From assembly GCF_017356245.1 (NCBI RefSeq), contig NZ_JAFMZZ010000001.1, positions 3,253,293-3,317,292 of the forward strand: a stretch of 64,000 bases of DNA, written 5' to 3'. The translations under genes were made by a program, and so were the position numbers. The notes beneath the pieces were generated by a model. That model searched no databases, had not been told where the DNA came from, and saw nothing but the letters and a program-made list of their open reading frames with translations. Within the stretch, counting starts at the first letter, position 1. Each line of letters starts with the position of its first letter. This document shows, in pieces, positions 18,929 through 27,363 of this stretch. This DNA is from Bordetella petrii (GTDB taxonomy: Bacteria > Pseudomonadota > Gammaproteobacteria > Burkholderiales > Burkholderiaceae_B).

Positions 18929-19288
18929 ATGCGTGTAATGGTCATCGTGAAGGCAACGGAAGATAGCGAAGCCGGCGTCCCGCCCTCGGCCGAACTGCTG
19001 CAGGCCATGGGACAGTACAACGAAACCCTGATCAAGGCCGGGGTGATGCTCAACGGCGACGGCCTGCGCCCCTCGTCCCAGGGCAAGCGGGTGGCCTTCG
19101 ACGGGGCCGACCGCCATGTCACGGACGGGCCGTTTGCCGAAACCCGCGAGCTGGTGGCGGGCTTCTGGGTGTGGCAGGTCAAGGACATGGACGAAGCCGT
19201 GCAATGGGTAAAGCGGTGCCCCAACCCCATGCCCGGGCCCAGCGATATCGAGATCCGCCCGCTGTACGAGGCCTCGGACTTCGCCTGA
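18929..19288 (+). CDS. YciI-like DGPF-domain protein
   Basis: A 119-residue YCII/DGPF protein. The start MRVMVIVKATEDSEAG and the central DGPFAETRELVAGFW are family hallmarks. Members have a ferredoxin-like fold and are often encoded near ECF sigma factors, but none is here. Enzymatic function is unproven; the conserved Asp and His suggest a small hydrolase or binding role. The ATG follows a GGGAG ribosome site. Confidence 0.88.
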   Translation: MRVMVIVKATEDSEAGVPPSAELLQAMGQYNETLIKAGVMLNGDGLRPSSQGKRVAFDGADRHVTDGPFAETRELVAGFWVWQVKDMDEAVQWVKRCPNPMPGPSDIEIRPLYEASDFA

Positions 19289-19324
19289 TGGCGGCCCGGC
19301 GAGGGGTGGGCGGGGCCCGCGCGC

Positions 19325-19732
19325 CTACTCGTGGCCAGGCCCCGCTTGCGGATACTGCGGCAGGTCGTCGGTGATGTCGTACCACGGCGCCTTGTTGGCC
19401 ACGTGCACGTGGCAGGCGGCCTTGATGCCGGGGTTGTCGTCCAGGGCGCCCAGCGGCAGGCCGTAGGTGTCGGGGGTCTGGTCGAAGCGCGACAGCAGCG
19501 GCGTGCCGCAGGCGCCGCAAAAACCGCGGTAATTGCCGGGCGACGAGCTGTACCACGTGACGTGGTTCTCGCCGCGCGTCCAGGCGAAATCTTTCGACTG
19601 CACGGTGGCGCGCGTGCGGAAGGCCGCGCCATGAGCCTTGCGGCACATCACGCAATGGCAATTCATCGCCTGGGTCAGCGGGCCCGAGATCTCGTAGGCC
19701 ACGCGGCTGCACAGGCAGGAACCTCTCAGCAT
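19325..19732 (-). CDS. GFA family (Gfa/CENP-V) zinc protein, first copy
   Basis: A 135-residue GFA-domain protein. Zinc cysteines appear in the usual order: SCLCSRVAYE, CHCVMC and CGACGTPLL. The family includes proteins described as glutathione-dependent formaldehyde-activating enzymes, though most members have unknown reactions. I start at ATG 19732, preceded by GGAG at seven bases, rather than a TTG at 19762. A second, divergent GFA gene lies at 33938. Confidence 0.88.
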   Translation of the reverse strand: MLRGSCLCSRVAYEISGPLTQAMNCHCVMCRKAHGAAFRTRATVQSKDFAWTRGENHVTWYSSSPGNYRGFCGACGTPLLSRFDQTPDTYGLPLGALDDNPGIKAACHVHVANKAPWYDITDDLPQYPQAGPGHE

Positions 19733-19851
19733 GTCGTGCTCCGGGGTCAGAGAAAACCCCAATATATACCGGCGCCGTCCGGCCGGTTTGTGACGATTCG
19801 GTTGCAGGACATCCGCCCGTCACCATTTCGCCGGGCAAGGGCGGCGCGCGC

Positions 19852-19880
19852 CGGTCATCACCCTGTCACCCCCCTTCCAC
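19852..19880 (+). promoter_or_regulatory. Candidate Pho box upstream of phnC
   Basis: Three heptamers at exact 11-base period: CGGTCAT (19852-19858), CTGTCAC (19863-19869) and CTTCCAC (19874-19880), against the PhoB consensus CTGTCAT-N4-CTGTCAT. The first two match six of seven bases each. A CAGAAT at 19880-19885 could be the -10, 10 bases after the second unit, the usual PhoB geometry. It predicts phosphate-starvation control of phnCDE. Confidence 0.72.
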
Positions 19881-19915
19881 AGAATGCCGTTCATGGTTCG
19901 TCAAGGGGATAATTC

Positions 19916-20758
19916 ATGACCAACGCAATCGAGGTGCGCGGCCTCAGCAAGTCCTTCCGCGCCGGCGCCAAGGCGCTGGACGACGTGAACCTGGCGGTGG
20001 CGCCGGGCGAAATGGTGGCGCTGCTGGGCGCGTCGGGGTCGGGCAAGTCGACGCTGCTGCGCCACCTGGCCGGCTTCATCGCGGCCGATCCGGGCAGCAG
20101 CAGCGTCATGGTGAACGGCCAGCCCATCCAGCGCGACGGCCGCATCAGCCCGCGGGTGCGCGGCGCGCGCGCCGGCATCGGCTTTGTATTCCAGCAATTC
20201 AACCTGGTGGGCCGCCTGCCCGTCATTACCAATGTGCTGACCGGCCTGCTGCCCCGCGTGCCGCTGTGGCGCAGCCTGCTGCGCTATTTCCGCCGCGCCG
20301 AGGTGCAGCTCGGCCTGGACGCCTTGGCTCAGGTTGGTATAGACGACTATGCATTTCAGCGCGCCTCGACCCTGTCGGGCGGGCAGCAGCAGCGCGCCGC
20401 CATCGCACGCACGCTGGTGCAGAACGCCCGCGTGATCCTGGCCGATGAGCCGATCGCTTCGCTGGACCCGGAATCGTCGCGCCGCGTGATGGATACGCTG
20501 GCGCACATCAACCGCAGCCGCAAAGTGGCCGTGGTGGTGTCGCTGCACCAGGTCGACGTGGCGCTGCGCTATTGCGCGCGCGTGGTGGCCCTGCGCCACG
20601 GCCGGGTGGTGTACGACGGCCCGGCCGCCGAGCTGACCGAATCGATGCTGCGCGATCTGTATGGCGCCGACGTCGCCGAGCTGCTGCCGCACGACGGCGG
20701 GCGCGCCGCGCAGCCATCGACCCTGATCGAGCCGCGGCCGCTGGCCGCCGCGGCCTGA
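19916..20758 (+). CDS. phnC: Phosphonate ABC transporter, ATP-binding protein
   Basis: A 280-residue ABC ATPase. Walker A is GASGSGKST, the signature is [14 protein letters not shown] and Walker B is [12 protein letters not shown]. The ITNVLTGLL region matches PhnC proteins. It powers uptake of phosphonates through PhnE with PhnD as the binding protein. It starts a phnC-phnD-phnE unit behind a candidate Pho box. Confidence 0.96.
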   Translation: MTNAIEVRGLSKSFRAGAKALDDVNLAVAPGEMVALLGASGSGKSTLLRHLAGFIAADPGSSSVMVNGQPIQRDGRISPRVRGARAGIGFVFQQFNLVGRLPVITNVLTGLLPRVPLWRSLLRYFRRAEVQLGLDALAQVGIDDYAFQRASTLSGGQQQRAAIARTLVQNARVILADEPIASLDPESSRRVMDTLAHINRSRKVAVVVSLHQVDVALRYCARVVALRHGRVVYDGPAAELTESMLRDLYGADVAELLPHDGGRAAQPSTLIEPRPLAAAA

Positions 20759-20794
20759 ACCCCGAACCCCGATTTCCCCACGGAGTGTCCACTT

Positions 20795-21778
20795 ATGCTA
20801 CGCAGAACTTTTTGTGCCCTGGCCGCCGCGACGGTCCTGTCTTCCGCCGCCTGGGCGCAGGATGCCAAACCGTTGAATTTCGGCATCATTTCCACGGAGT
20901 CGTCCACCAACCTGAAGCAGGCCTGGCAGCCGCTGATCGATGACCTGAGCAAGGCGGTGGGCGTGCCCGTCAAGCCGTTCTTCGCCTCGGACTACGCCGG
21001 CATCATCGAAGGCATGCGCTTCAACAAGGTGCAGCTGGGCTGGTTCGGCAACAAGTCGGCCATGGAAGCCGTGGACCGCGCCAAGGGCGAAGTGTTCGCC
21101 TCGGTAATCGACAAGGACGGCAACCCCGGCTACTGGTCGGTGCTGCTGGTCAACAAGGACAGCAACCTGAAGACGCTGGACGACGTGCTGAAGAACGGCA
21201 AGCAGCTGAGCTACGGCGCGGGCGACCCCAATTCGACCTCGGGCACGCTGGTGCCCGGCTACTTCCTGTGGGGCGCGCACCGCATCGACCCCAAGACCTT
21301 CTTCAAGACCGTGCGCGCGTCCAACCATGAAAGCAACCTGCTGTCGGTGATCAACAAGCAGGTGGACGTGGCCATCAACAACACCGAAATGCTGGAGCGC
21401 TACCGCGTGAACACCGGCAAGGATGCCACCGAATCGGTGCGCATCCTGTGGAAGTCGCCGCTGATCCCGGCCGACCCGATGGTGGTGCGCAGCGACCTGC
21501 CGGCCGACGTGAAGCAGCGCATCCAGGCGTTCTTCGTGAACTACGGCAAGGGCGCCGACGCCGAGCGCCAGCAGAAAGTGCTGGCCGGCCTGACCTACAA
21601 GGGTTTCCGCGCTTCCAGCAACGCGCAGCTGGTGCCGATCCGCCAGATGGAACTGGCCAAGACCAAGATCCACGTCGAAACCGACACCACGCTGAGCGCC
21701 GCCGACAAGAAGGCGAAGCTGGCCGAGCTGGATCGCCAACTGGCCGAGCTGGACAAGCTGGCGGCCAAGCCGCAGTAA
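20795..21778 (+). CDS. phnD: Phosphonate ABC transporter, periplasmic binding protein
   Basis: A 327-residue PhnD: signal peptide ending SAAWAQD near residue 22, then [10 protein letters not shown] and the ligand-contact blocks [22 protein letters not shown] and [16 protein letters not shown]. The ESS/T-S-G serines and threonines bind the phosphonate group in known structures. The C terminus is a Lys/Leu-rich helix. It sits 36 bases after phnC, and a strong hairpin follows before phnE. Confidence 0.97.
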   Translation: MLRRTFCALAAATVLSSAAWAQDAKPLNFGIISTESSTNLKQAWQPLIDDLSKAVGVPVKPFFASDYAGIIEGMRFNKVQLGWFGNKSAMEAVDRAKGEVFASVIDKDGNPGYWSVLLVNKDSNLKTLDDVLKNGKQLSYGAGDPNSTSGTLVPGYFLWGAHRIDPKTFFKTVRASNHESNLLSVINKQVDVAINNTEMLERYRVNTGKDATESVRILWKSPLIPADPMVVRSDLPADVKQRIQAFFVNYGKGADAERQQKVLAGLTYKGFRASSNAQLVPIRQMELAKTKIHVETDTTLSAADKKAKLAELDRQLAELDKLAAKPQ

Positions 21779-21784
21779 GCCGCG

Positions 21785-21813
21785 GCGCCGGCCCGCATGG
21801 CGCGGGCCGGCGC
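21785..21813 (+). terminator. Hairpin between phnD and phnE, partial terminator
   Basis: A perfect 12-bp GC stem (GCGCCGGCCCGC at 21785-21796, GCGGGCCGGCGC at 21802-21813) with a five-base loop is followed by GCGTTTCTTT. It lies seven bases after the phnD stop. The broken T-tract suggests partial termination or 3' protection, which would leave more phnCD than phnE message, as is common for binding-protein operons. Confidence 0.6.
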
Positions 21814-21845
21814 GCGTTTCTTTGCCTTTCGCACGGATTTTCCCC

Positions 21846-22640
21846 ATGAGCACTGTTCTTACGCCTGCCCGCCATCCCGCCGCGGCGCGATCTTCTCTGC
21901 CCGGCCTGCTGGTATGGGGCGTGGTGCTGGCGTTGCTGATGCTGTCGTGGCGCGGCGCCGACATGCGCCCGCTGGATCTGGTGACCGAGTCCGGCAACAT
22001 GGCCGCCTACGCGGCCGATTTTTTTCCGCCGAATTTCCGCGACTGGCGCATGTACATGGACGAGATGCTGGTGACGGTGCAGATCGCCATCTGGGGCACG
22101 TTCCTGGCCATTGCCATGGCGGTGCCGTTCGGGCTGCTGTGCTCGGCCAATATCGTGCCACCCTGGGTGTACCAGCCGATGCGCCGCCTGATGGATGCCT
22201 GCCGCGCCATCAATGAAATGGTGTTCGCCATGCTGTTTATCGTGGCGGTGGGGCTGGGGCCGTTCGCGGGCGTGCTGGCGCTGTGGGTGCACACCACCGG
22301 GGTGCTGGCCAAGCTGTTCGCCGAGGCGGTCGAGGCCATCGACCCGCGCCCGGTGGAAGGAGTGCGTGCCACGGGCGCGAACGCGGTCGAGGAAGTGGTC
22401 TACGGGGTGATTCCCCAGGTGCTGCCGCTGTGGATCTCGTTTTCGCTGTACCGGTTCGAATCGAACGTGCGGTCGGCTTCGGTGGTGGGCATTGTGGGCG
22501 CGGGCGGGATCGGCACGGTGCTGTGGGAAATCATCCGCAGCTTCCAGTATGCCGAGACCTGCGCGGTGATGATCATCATCGTGGGGTTTGTGGTGGTGAT
22601 CGATCTGTTGTCGGCGCGGATCCGCAAGGCCTTGATCTGA
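21846..22640 (+). CDS. phnE: Phosphonate ABC transporter permease
   Basis: A 264-residue inner-membrane permease with about six membrane segments and the ABC permease EAA loop [21 protein letters not shown]. The [12 protein letters not shown] block is typical of PhnE. A single phnE is present, unlike loci with phnE1/E2. I use ATG 21846; an in-frame ATG 24 bases earlier lacks a ribosome site. It ends the rightward phnCDE unit and converges on phnN. Confidence 0.95.
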   Translation: MSTVLTPARHPAAARSSLPGLLVWGVVLALLMLSWRGADMRPLDLVTESGNMAAYAADFFPPNFRDWRMYMDEMLVTVQIAIWGTFLAIAMAVPFGLLCSANIVPPWVYQPMRRLMDACRAINEMVFAMLFIVAVGLGPFAGVLALWVHTTGVLAKLFAEAVEAIDPRPVEGVRATGANAVEEVVYGVIPQVLPLWISFSLYRFESNVRSASVVGIVGAGGIGTVLWEIIRSFQYAETCAVMIIIVGFVVVIDLLSARIRKALI

Positions 22641-22681
22641 GGGCCTGCTTACGGTTGAACCTGTTCCGAGCCGATGCTTCT

Positions 22682-22702
22682 GGCGCCGCTCTGTGCGGCG
22701 CC
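22682..22702. terminator. Hairpin between convergent phnE and phnN
   Basis: GGCGCCGC (22682-22689) pairs with GCGGCGCC (22695-22702) around TCTGT, 42 bases after phnE and 48 after the phnN stop. It may serve both converging transcripts. Neither side has a T-run, so termination strength is uncertain. Confidence 0.5.
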
Positions 22703-22749
22703 GAAAACCATTCAGGGCGGCGTGCGCGAGATCGCGGCAGGGCGAGACT

Positions 22750-23361
22750 TTAAAGGGCGTTGCAGCGGGACAGCTTGCTGCGCACCAGCGACAGCAGGCG
22801 TTGCGCCGCTTCTTCGGGCAGGCCGTTATTGGCCAGCTGCGTGACCTGGCAGCCGGCGGGGGCCAGGAAGGGGCGGGAGGCCCGTTGCAGGCGGGCGGCG
22901 ATCTGTTCGGGGGTTTCGCGGCCGCGCGCGGCCAGGCGGCGGGCCAGGATGGCGGGGTCGGCCACGACTTCGATGGCGGCCAGGTCCGGGTAGCGGGCGC
23001 AGGCTTGCGCCAGGTGGGCGCGCGAGCCGTTGATCACGACGGCCGCGCCGCTGGCCAGCCAGGTGTCGATCTCGATGCCGATGCCGTACCGCAGGCCATG
23101 GCTGGCCCAGTGCAAGGCGAAGCAGCCCATGGCCGCGCGGCGTTCGAATTCGGCCTCGCTCAGGCTGACAGAGGCCTCGTCGGCGCCGCTGGGGCGGGTG
23201 ATGTAGCGGTGCGCGACCAGCACGGGTTCCTGCGGCTGCAAGGCCGTGCGCAGGCAGCGCAGCAGGGTGTCCTTGCCGCTGCCCGAAGCGCCCATCAGGT
23301 AGACCAACCGCGTTCCGGGCGGGTGTATGGCGGAGTCTTCGGGGCGGCCCGGCGGGCTCAT
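22750..23361 (-). CDS. phnN: Ribose 1,5-bisphosphate phosphokinase
   Basis: A 203-residue P-loop kinase with Walker A GASGSGKDT near residue 24 and the guanylate-kinase-like VAHRYITRPSGADEAS block. PhnN phosphorylates ribose 1,5-bisphosphate to PRPP, recycling the sugar left after C-P bond cleavage. The ATG overlaps the stop of the DUF1045 gene (ATGA). It is the last gene of the leftward phnF-phnM1-DUF1045-phnN unit. Confidence 0.94.
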   Translation of the reverse strand: MSPPGRPEDSAIHPPGTRLVYLMGASGSGKDTLLRCLRTALQPQEPVLVAHRYITRPSGADEASVSLSEAEFERRAAMGCFALHWASHGLRYGIGIEIDTWLASGAAVVINGSRAHLAQACARYPDLAAIEVVADPAILARRLAARGRETPEQIAARLQRASRPFLAPAGCQVTQLANNGLPEEAAQRLLSLVRSKLSRCNAL

Positions 23362-24092
23362 GACGCGCCGCCGTCCAGGAAGCGCGCGCCGGCGCCGTCG
23401 CGGCAGGCGCCGTCGAAACCGTAATGGCGCGCCACGATGAAGTCGGCGCCCGGCGCGGGCTCGACATACAGGCTGATGGCGCGCACCGGCATGGGGGCTT
23501 GCAGCGCGGGGGCGTCCAGCGCGTCGAGCCGGGCATCGGCCGCGTCCAGGTCGGCGTTGTCCAGATGCCCGGTCAGGGTGATGTGAAACGTGAACGTATC
23601 GAAGACGTAGGGGTAGCCCCAGCGCTCCAGCATCTGGCGCTGCGCGGGGGTCAGCGCCTGCGGCTGGCGGCGCGCCAGCTCGGCCGCCGAGGGCGGGGCG
23701 CGGAAAATATCCAGCCCGGCGACCGACGCGCCGGCCAGCGCATTCATGCGGGCCAGCGCGCGTGAGTCGTCGATGCGCCAGGCCAGGAAGCCGCGCAGGC
23801 GCTCGCGCCGCAGCGGTATGCCGAACGCCTGGCGGCCGGCGGCCAGCGCGCGCACGGCCTGGTCCAGGCCGGCCGGCTGCGTGCCGGCGCGCAATTGGAA
23901 GGGCGGCTTGAGCGTGGCATGCAGGCCGTAGCGGCGCGGCGCGCGGGTCCAGGCATCCTGCCGGGCATCGGCGCCGGCCGCGCGGGGCAGGGCAGCGCCC
24001 GTTTCCTCGCAGCGGCCCAGCCACTGCCGGCCCAGGTCGCGCCAGGCGCCCACCGGCGCCAGGTACAGTGCGTAGCGGTAGGCTTGCGGCAT
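23358..24092 (-). CDS. DUF1045 phosphonate-locus protein, 2H phosphoesterase-like
   Basis: A 244-residue protein of the DUF1045 (putative phosphonate metabolism) family. It carries two H-x-T-L motifs, HATLKPPFQL near residue 56 and HITLTGHL near residue 173, the signature of 2H phosphoesterases, which open cyclic phosphodiesters. No phnP is present in the window, so this protein may hydrolyse the 5-phosphoribosyl 1,2-cyclic phosphate made by C-P lyase. That role is inferred. It lies six bases after phnM1 and is ATGA-coupled to phnN. Confidence 0.88.
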   Translation of the reverse strand: MPQAYRYALYLAPVGAWRDLGRQWLGRCEETGAALPRAAGADARQDAWTRAPRRYGLHATLKPPFQLRAGTQPAGLDQAVRALAAGRQAFGIPLRRERLRGFLAWRIDDSRALARMNALAGASVAGLDIFRAPPSAAELARRQPQALTPAQRQMLERWGYPYVFDTFTFHITLTGHLDNADLDAADARLDALDAPALQAPMPVRAISLYVEPAPGADFIVARHYGFDGACRDGAGARFLDGGAS

Positions 24093-24098
24093 GGCGTG

Positions 24099-25292
24099 CT
24101 ATGCGGCGATGCGCTGGGCGTGATGGGTCTCGAAGCTGCGCGTGGCATGGCGCAGCACGCCGCCGACAATGGCGGCGCACACGCGCGGCAGGCCGGGTAC
24201 GCTGTCGTCGACCACGATGGCATCGGCGGCCTGGCCCGCCGCCAGCGTGCCGCGGTCGGCCAGGCCGGCGGCGCGGGCCGGATTGGCCGATACCAGGCGC
24301 CAGGCCTGCGCCAGCGGCAGCACGCCCTGGTCGGCCAGCCGCAACGCGGCCGCCAGCGGGGCCGGGTAGTAATAGTCCGAGGTCAGGATGTCGCACAGCC
24401 CGGCGCGCACCATGTCGGTGGCGTTGGGCGCATTGGTGTGGCTGCGCCCGCGCACTACGTTGGGGGCGCCGAACACCACGGCATCGCCCAGGTCGCGCGC
24501 CACGCGGGCCGCGTCGGGCGTCAGGGGGAATTCGGCCACACGGCAGCCCAGCTGGTGGTAGTAGCGGCGGGTGGCGGCGTCCGGGTCGTCGTGCGAGGCC
24601 ACGCTCAGGCCGGCCTCGCGCGCGCTGCGGGTCAGTTCGCGCATGGCGTCGCCCACCGCGTCGGCGGCTGCCATGGCCTGGCGGATACGGCCCTGGAACG
24701 TGTCCAGGTCGCACTCGGCGCGGTCGGCGTATTGCAGCAGCTTGCGGTCGTCGCCCAGGCGGCGCGCCATCGAGGGCAGGTGGTCGTTCAGGGCCAGGAA
24801 CTGCACGCGGCCGGCGCGTATCCATTGCTGGGCGGTCTCTACCCCGCCGACGTGATGGGTCTCGAAGCGCAGGTGCACGTGGTGGCGCGCGCCCAGCGCG
24901 CCGCGCATGCGCGACAGCGATTCGAACATGCGCTCGGCGTACGGCTCGCCGCGCAGCCCGCCTTCCCACGACAGCGTCACGCCATGGAATTCGGTGGTAA
25001 TGCCGTTGGCCAGCAGCTGGCGGTCGACGTCGTGCAGCGCGGCGTCGTACGGAAACGTGACGCCCGGGCGCGGCATGACGGCGCGCTCGAACGCGTCGCC
25101 GTGCAGGTCGACAATGCCCGGCAGCACCAGCAGGTCGCCCGCGTCCAGCCAGGCCGCGCCCGGCGCGGCGGCGCCGTCGCCGATGCGGCCGTCGCGAAAG
25201 GCCAGCTGGCCGGCGCCCAGCCCGGCGGGAGTCAGCAGGCGCCGTCCGGCGATGCCGGCCAGTGCAGCAGAAGAAGAGGATTCAGGATTCAT
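24099..25292 (-). CDS. phnM: PhnM-type amidohydrolase, first paralogue
   Basis: A 397-residue amidohydrolase-superfamily protein. Family blocks are VDLHGDAFER, HLRFETHH, VASHDDPDA, EFPLTPDAA, GAPNVVRGRSHT and TSDYYYP. PhnM removes diphosphate from alpha-D-ribose 1-methylphosphonate 5-triphosphate. This copy has NDHLPSM where E. coli PhnM and the second copy at 30912 have M-D-H-S-P-G-Q, so it may act on a variant substrate or be the main enzyme of this lineage. It lies behind a GTCTAGAC palindrome and ahead of DUF1045 and phnN. Confidence 0.9.
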   Translation of the reverse strand: MNPESSSSAALAGIAGRRLLTPAGLGAGQLAFRDGRIGDGAAAPGAAWLDAGDLLVLPGIVDLHGDAFERAVMPRPGVTFPYDAALHDVDRQLLANGITTEFHGVTLSWEGGLRGEPYAERMFESLSRMRGALGARHHVHLRFETHHVGGVETAQQWIRAGRVQFLALNDHLPSMARRLGDDRKLLQYADRAECDLDTFQGRIRQAMAAADAVGDAMRELTRSAREAGLSVASHDDPDAATRRYYHQLGCRVAEFPLTPDAARVARDLGDAVVFGAPNVVRGRSHTNAPNATDMVRAGLCDILTSDYYYPAPLAAALRLADQGVLPLAQAWRLVSANPARAAGLADRGTLAAGQAADAIVVDDSVPGLPRVCAAIVGGVLRHATRSFETHHAQRIAA

Positions 25293-25329
25293 GGATCGCC
25301 ACCTTATCGGACTTCTGTGACAGCTGGAT

Positions 25330-25337
25330 GTCTAGAC
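25330..25337. promoter_or_regulatory. Candidate PhnF operator before phnM1
   Basis: The palindrome GTCTAGAC in the 79-base gap between phnF and phnM1. The same 8-mer forms the core of the 20-base palindrome before phnG. Two copies of a CTAG-containing palindrome beside phnF in GC-rich DNA point to a shared regulator site. Flanking symmetry is poor here, so it may be a weaker site. Confidence 0.55.
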
Positions 25338-25371
25338 GAATTGGCGCGAGCGCCCGGCGCCCGCGCATGGA

Positions 25372-26097
25372 TCAGGGCGCGTCGTCGGACACGACCAGTT
25401 GCACCAGGTCGCCCACAAAGCGGGTCACGCTGTATTGCAGCGGCGCGCCGTCGCGGTCGACGTTCAGGGCCTCGACCTGCAGAATGGGGCGGGTCTTGGG
25501 CTGGCCCAGCAGACGGGCCACTTCGGGGGTGGGCAGGGCCGCGGTAATGCGCGACCACTTGCGCGCGTAGTCGGTGACGCCGTAGTGCGCATAGGCGCGC
25601 GAAATCGAGCGCAGCTTGCGCAGGCTGTCGGCGAAGTCCGGAAAGCGCTTCTCGTCCAGGTAGTGCTCGGATACGTCGATGCAGCGGTTCTCGGCCTTGC
25701 CCAGCGCCTGCACGCGCAGCAGCGGCGCGGTGCGGGCCAGGCCCAGGTGGCGGGCGATCTCGGCCGAGCGCAGGCTCTGGCTGCCCATGATCTCGATATA
25801 GCCCAGCATGCCCTGGCTGAGCAGGTTTTCTGAAAAGCGGGTGCGCCGGCCAATAGCGTAATCAATGGCGTGTTCTTGCACGAAGGTGCCGCGGCCTTGT
25901 TCGATGCGCACCAGGCCGCTTTGCTCGAGTTCGCCCATGGCGCGCCGGATGGTGTGGCGGTTGACCGAGAACTTGGCCGCCAGTTCGGGTTCGGGCGGCA
26001 GGCGTTCGCCTGGCGCATAGAGCTTGTTGCGGATCTCGTCCGCCAGCAGTTCGCCGATTTGTCGCCACACTGCGACGCCCGAGCCTCGTTCGACCAT
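25372..26097 (-). CDS. phnF: GntR/HutC family regulator PhnF
   Basis: A 241-residue HutC-subfamily GntR repressor, the same length as E. coli PhnF. The N-terminal winged helix reads AVWRQIGELLADEI, RLPPEPELAAKFSVNRHTIRRAM; the C-terminal UTRA domain has LRVQALGKAENRCIDVSEHY. I prefer the ATG at 26097 (MVERGSGVAVW) over 26130. It is divergent from phnGHIJKLM2 and heads phnM1-DUF1045-phnN, so it likely represses both and itself until phosphonates are present. Confidence 0.92.
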   Translation of the reverse strand: MVERGSGVAVWRQIGELLADEIRNKLYAPGERLPPEPELAAKFSVNRHTIRRAMGELEQSGLVRIEQGRGTFVQEHAIDYAIGRRTRFSENLLSQGMLGYIEIMGSQSLRSAEIARHLGLARTAPLLRVQALGKAENRCIDVSEHYLDEKRFPDFADSLRKLRSISRAYAHYGVTDYARKWSRITAALPTPEVARLLGQPKTRPILQVEALNVDRDGAPLQYSVTRFVGDLVQLVVSDDAP

Positions 26098-26196
26098 GGT
26101 GATAATCCGTTTCCGTAATGGCAGCTTCATGATGGACGGCCATGATTGTGCATCAGCCGTCGGCCCGTGGCGGCGCCTGCGCGGCGCGATGCCGCG

Positions 26197-26214
26197 GTGT
26201 CATGAAAAATTCAT
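26197..26214 (+). promoter_or_regulatory. Candidate Pho box upstream of phnG
   Basis: GTGTCAT (26197-26203), four bases, then AATTCAT (26208-26214): correct PhoB spacing, six and four of seven consensus matches. It ends 10 bases before a possible -35 (26224). Weaker than the phnC site but consistent with co-regulation of uptake and cleavage. Confidence 0.5.
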
Positions 26215-26223
26215 GCGGCGGTG

Positions 26224-26252
26224 TTGTACTGGCGCCAGTTCCGTATCATACT
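26224..26252 (+). promoter_or_regulatory. Candidate promoter of the phnGHIJKLM operon
   Basis: TTGTAC (26224-26229), a 17-base spacer and CATACT (26247-26252) make a fair sigma-70 promoter 33 bases before the phnG ATG. The predicted start falls on the GTCTAGAC palindrome just downstream. Confidence 0.5.
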
Positions 26253-26256
26253 GCAT

Positions 26257-26276
26257 CTAGTCGTCTAGACGTTTAG
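26257..26276. promoter_or_regulatory. Candidate PhnF operator before phnG
   Basis: A 20-base palindrome, CTAnnCGTCTAGACGnnTAG, with 16 symmetric positions and a perfect 10-base centre. It sits immediately after the predicted -10 of the phnG promoter, so a bound repressor would block transcription. The 8-base core recurs before phnM1. Confidence 0.7.
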
Positions 26277-26284
26277 AGGAAATT

Positions 26285-26749
26285 ATGCAAACCGACACGA
26301 CTTCCCCGGCCGCCGGGCGGCGCGCCGCCTGGATGCGGGTGCTGGCGCTGGCCGAGCCGGCCGCGCTGGACCGGGCCGTGCAGGCCCTGGGCCCGCTGCC
26401 GCCGCACAGCACGCTGCGGCCGGCGGAAAGCGGCATGGCCATGGTGCGCGCCCGCAGCGGCGGTACCGGCGCGCAGTTCAATCTGGGCGAAATGAGCATC
26501 ACCCGCTGCGCCGTCACCCTGGAAGGCGGCACGATGGGCGTGGGCTATGTGCCCGGCCGCGCGCGCCGCCATGCCGAACACGCCGCCGTGCTCGACGCGC
26601 TGCTGCAGCGCGATGAGTGGCACGACCGCATCCAGGCCGGCGTCATCGAGCCGCTGGCGCAGGCGCATGCCGAGCGCGCGCGCCGGCAATCATGCGTGGC
26701 CGCGCAGACGCAAGTTGAATTCTTCACAATGGTACGAGGCGAAGACTGA
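26285..26749 (+). CDS. phnG: C-P lyase core subunit PhnG
   Basis: A 154-residue PhnG, normal length. The conserved blocks are WMRVLALAEPA, FNLGEMSITRCAV and GVGYVPGRARRHAEHAAVLDAL. PhnG with PhnH, PhnI and PhnJ forms the C-P lyase core and, with PhnI, joins the phosphonate to ribose from ATP. It is first in a six-gene catalytic operon and is followed by phnH after one base. Confidence 0.95.
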   Translation: MQTDTTSPAAGRRAAWMRVLALAEPAALDRAVQALGPLPPHSTLRPAESGMAMVRARSGGTGAQFNLGEMSITRCAVTLEGGTMGVGYVPGRARRHAEHAAVLDALLQRDEWHDRIQAGVIEPLAQAHAERARRQSCVAAQTQVEFFTMVRGED

Positions 26750-26750
26750 A

Positions 26751-27362
26751 ATGATTTCTGTGCAGACAACGCCATCCGGCGCGCCGCCGGCCCCGGGCTT
26801 TGGCGATGCGGTTACCCAGTCGCAGCAGACGTTCCGCGCCGCGCTGCAGGCCCTGGCGCACCCCGGCAGCATCCAGGAAATCGCCGCCGGCTGCGGTGTG
26901 CCGCCGGGGCTGTCGCCCGCCATGACGGCCATGCTGCTGGCCTTGGCCGATGTCGATGCGCCGGTGTGGCTGCCGGCCGGCGTGCCCGAGGCAGTGCGCC
27001 AGTTCCTGCGTTTTCATTGCGGCTGCCCGCTGGTCGACGAGCCCTCGCAGGCGCGCTTCGCCGCCGTGCCGGCCGGCCATGCCGCGCCCGAACTCGGCCG
27101 CTGCCACCCGGGCGACCCGGCCTATCCCGATACCTCTACCACGCTGCTGCTGGAAGTCGAATCGCTGCAGGGCGTCGCGGCCGTGACCCTGGCCGGGCCG
27201 GGCATCGCCACGCGGCGCGAGTTGCGGGCGGCCGGCCTGCCGGCCGGATTCTGGGCGCAGTGGCGGGCCAACCGCCAGATATTTCCCCTGGGCGTGGATG
27301 TGTTCCTGATCCAGGGCCACCGGCTGTGCGGCTTGCCCCGCACGGTGCAAGCGGAGGACTGA
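26751..27362 (+). CDS. phnH: C-P lyase core subunit PhnH
   Basis: A 203-residue PhnH with ALQALAHPGSIQEI near the N terminus, then FHCGCPLVDEPSQARF and the late GPGIATRRELRAAGLP block. It has a PLP-transferase-like fold without cofactor and is a structural part of the PhnGHIJ core. It starts one base after the phnG stop and ends one base before phnI, showing tight translational linkage. Confidence 0.95.
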   Translation: MISVQTTPSGAPPAPGFGDAVTQSQQTFRAALQALAHPGSIQEIAAGCGVPPGLSPAMTAMLLALADVDAPVWLPAGVPEAVRQFLRFHCGCPLVDEPSQARFAAVPAGHAAPELGRCHPGDPAYPDTSTTLLLEVESLQGVAAVTLAGPGIATRRELRAAGLPAGFWAQWRANRQIFPLGVDVFLIQGHRLCGLPRTVQAED

Positions 27363-27363
27363 C

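Noticed and set aside
19733..19762. Upstream TTG start for the first GFA protein
   Set aside because: ATG 19732 has a GGAG site at proper distance and opens the conserved domain.
22750..24969. 739-residue minus frame spanning phnM1, DUF1045 and phnN
   Set aside because: Only the phnN part is real; the rest is an out-of-frame shadow. Not a fusion protein.
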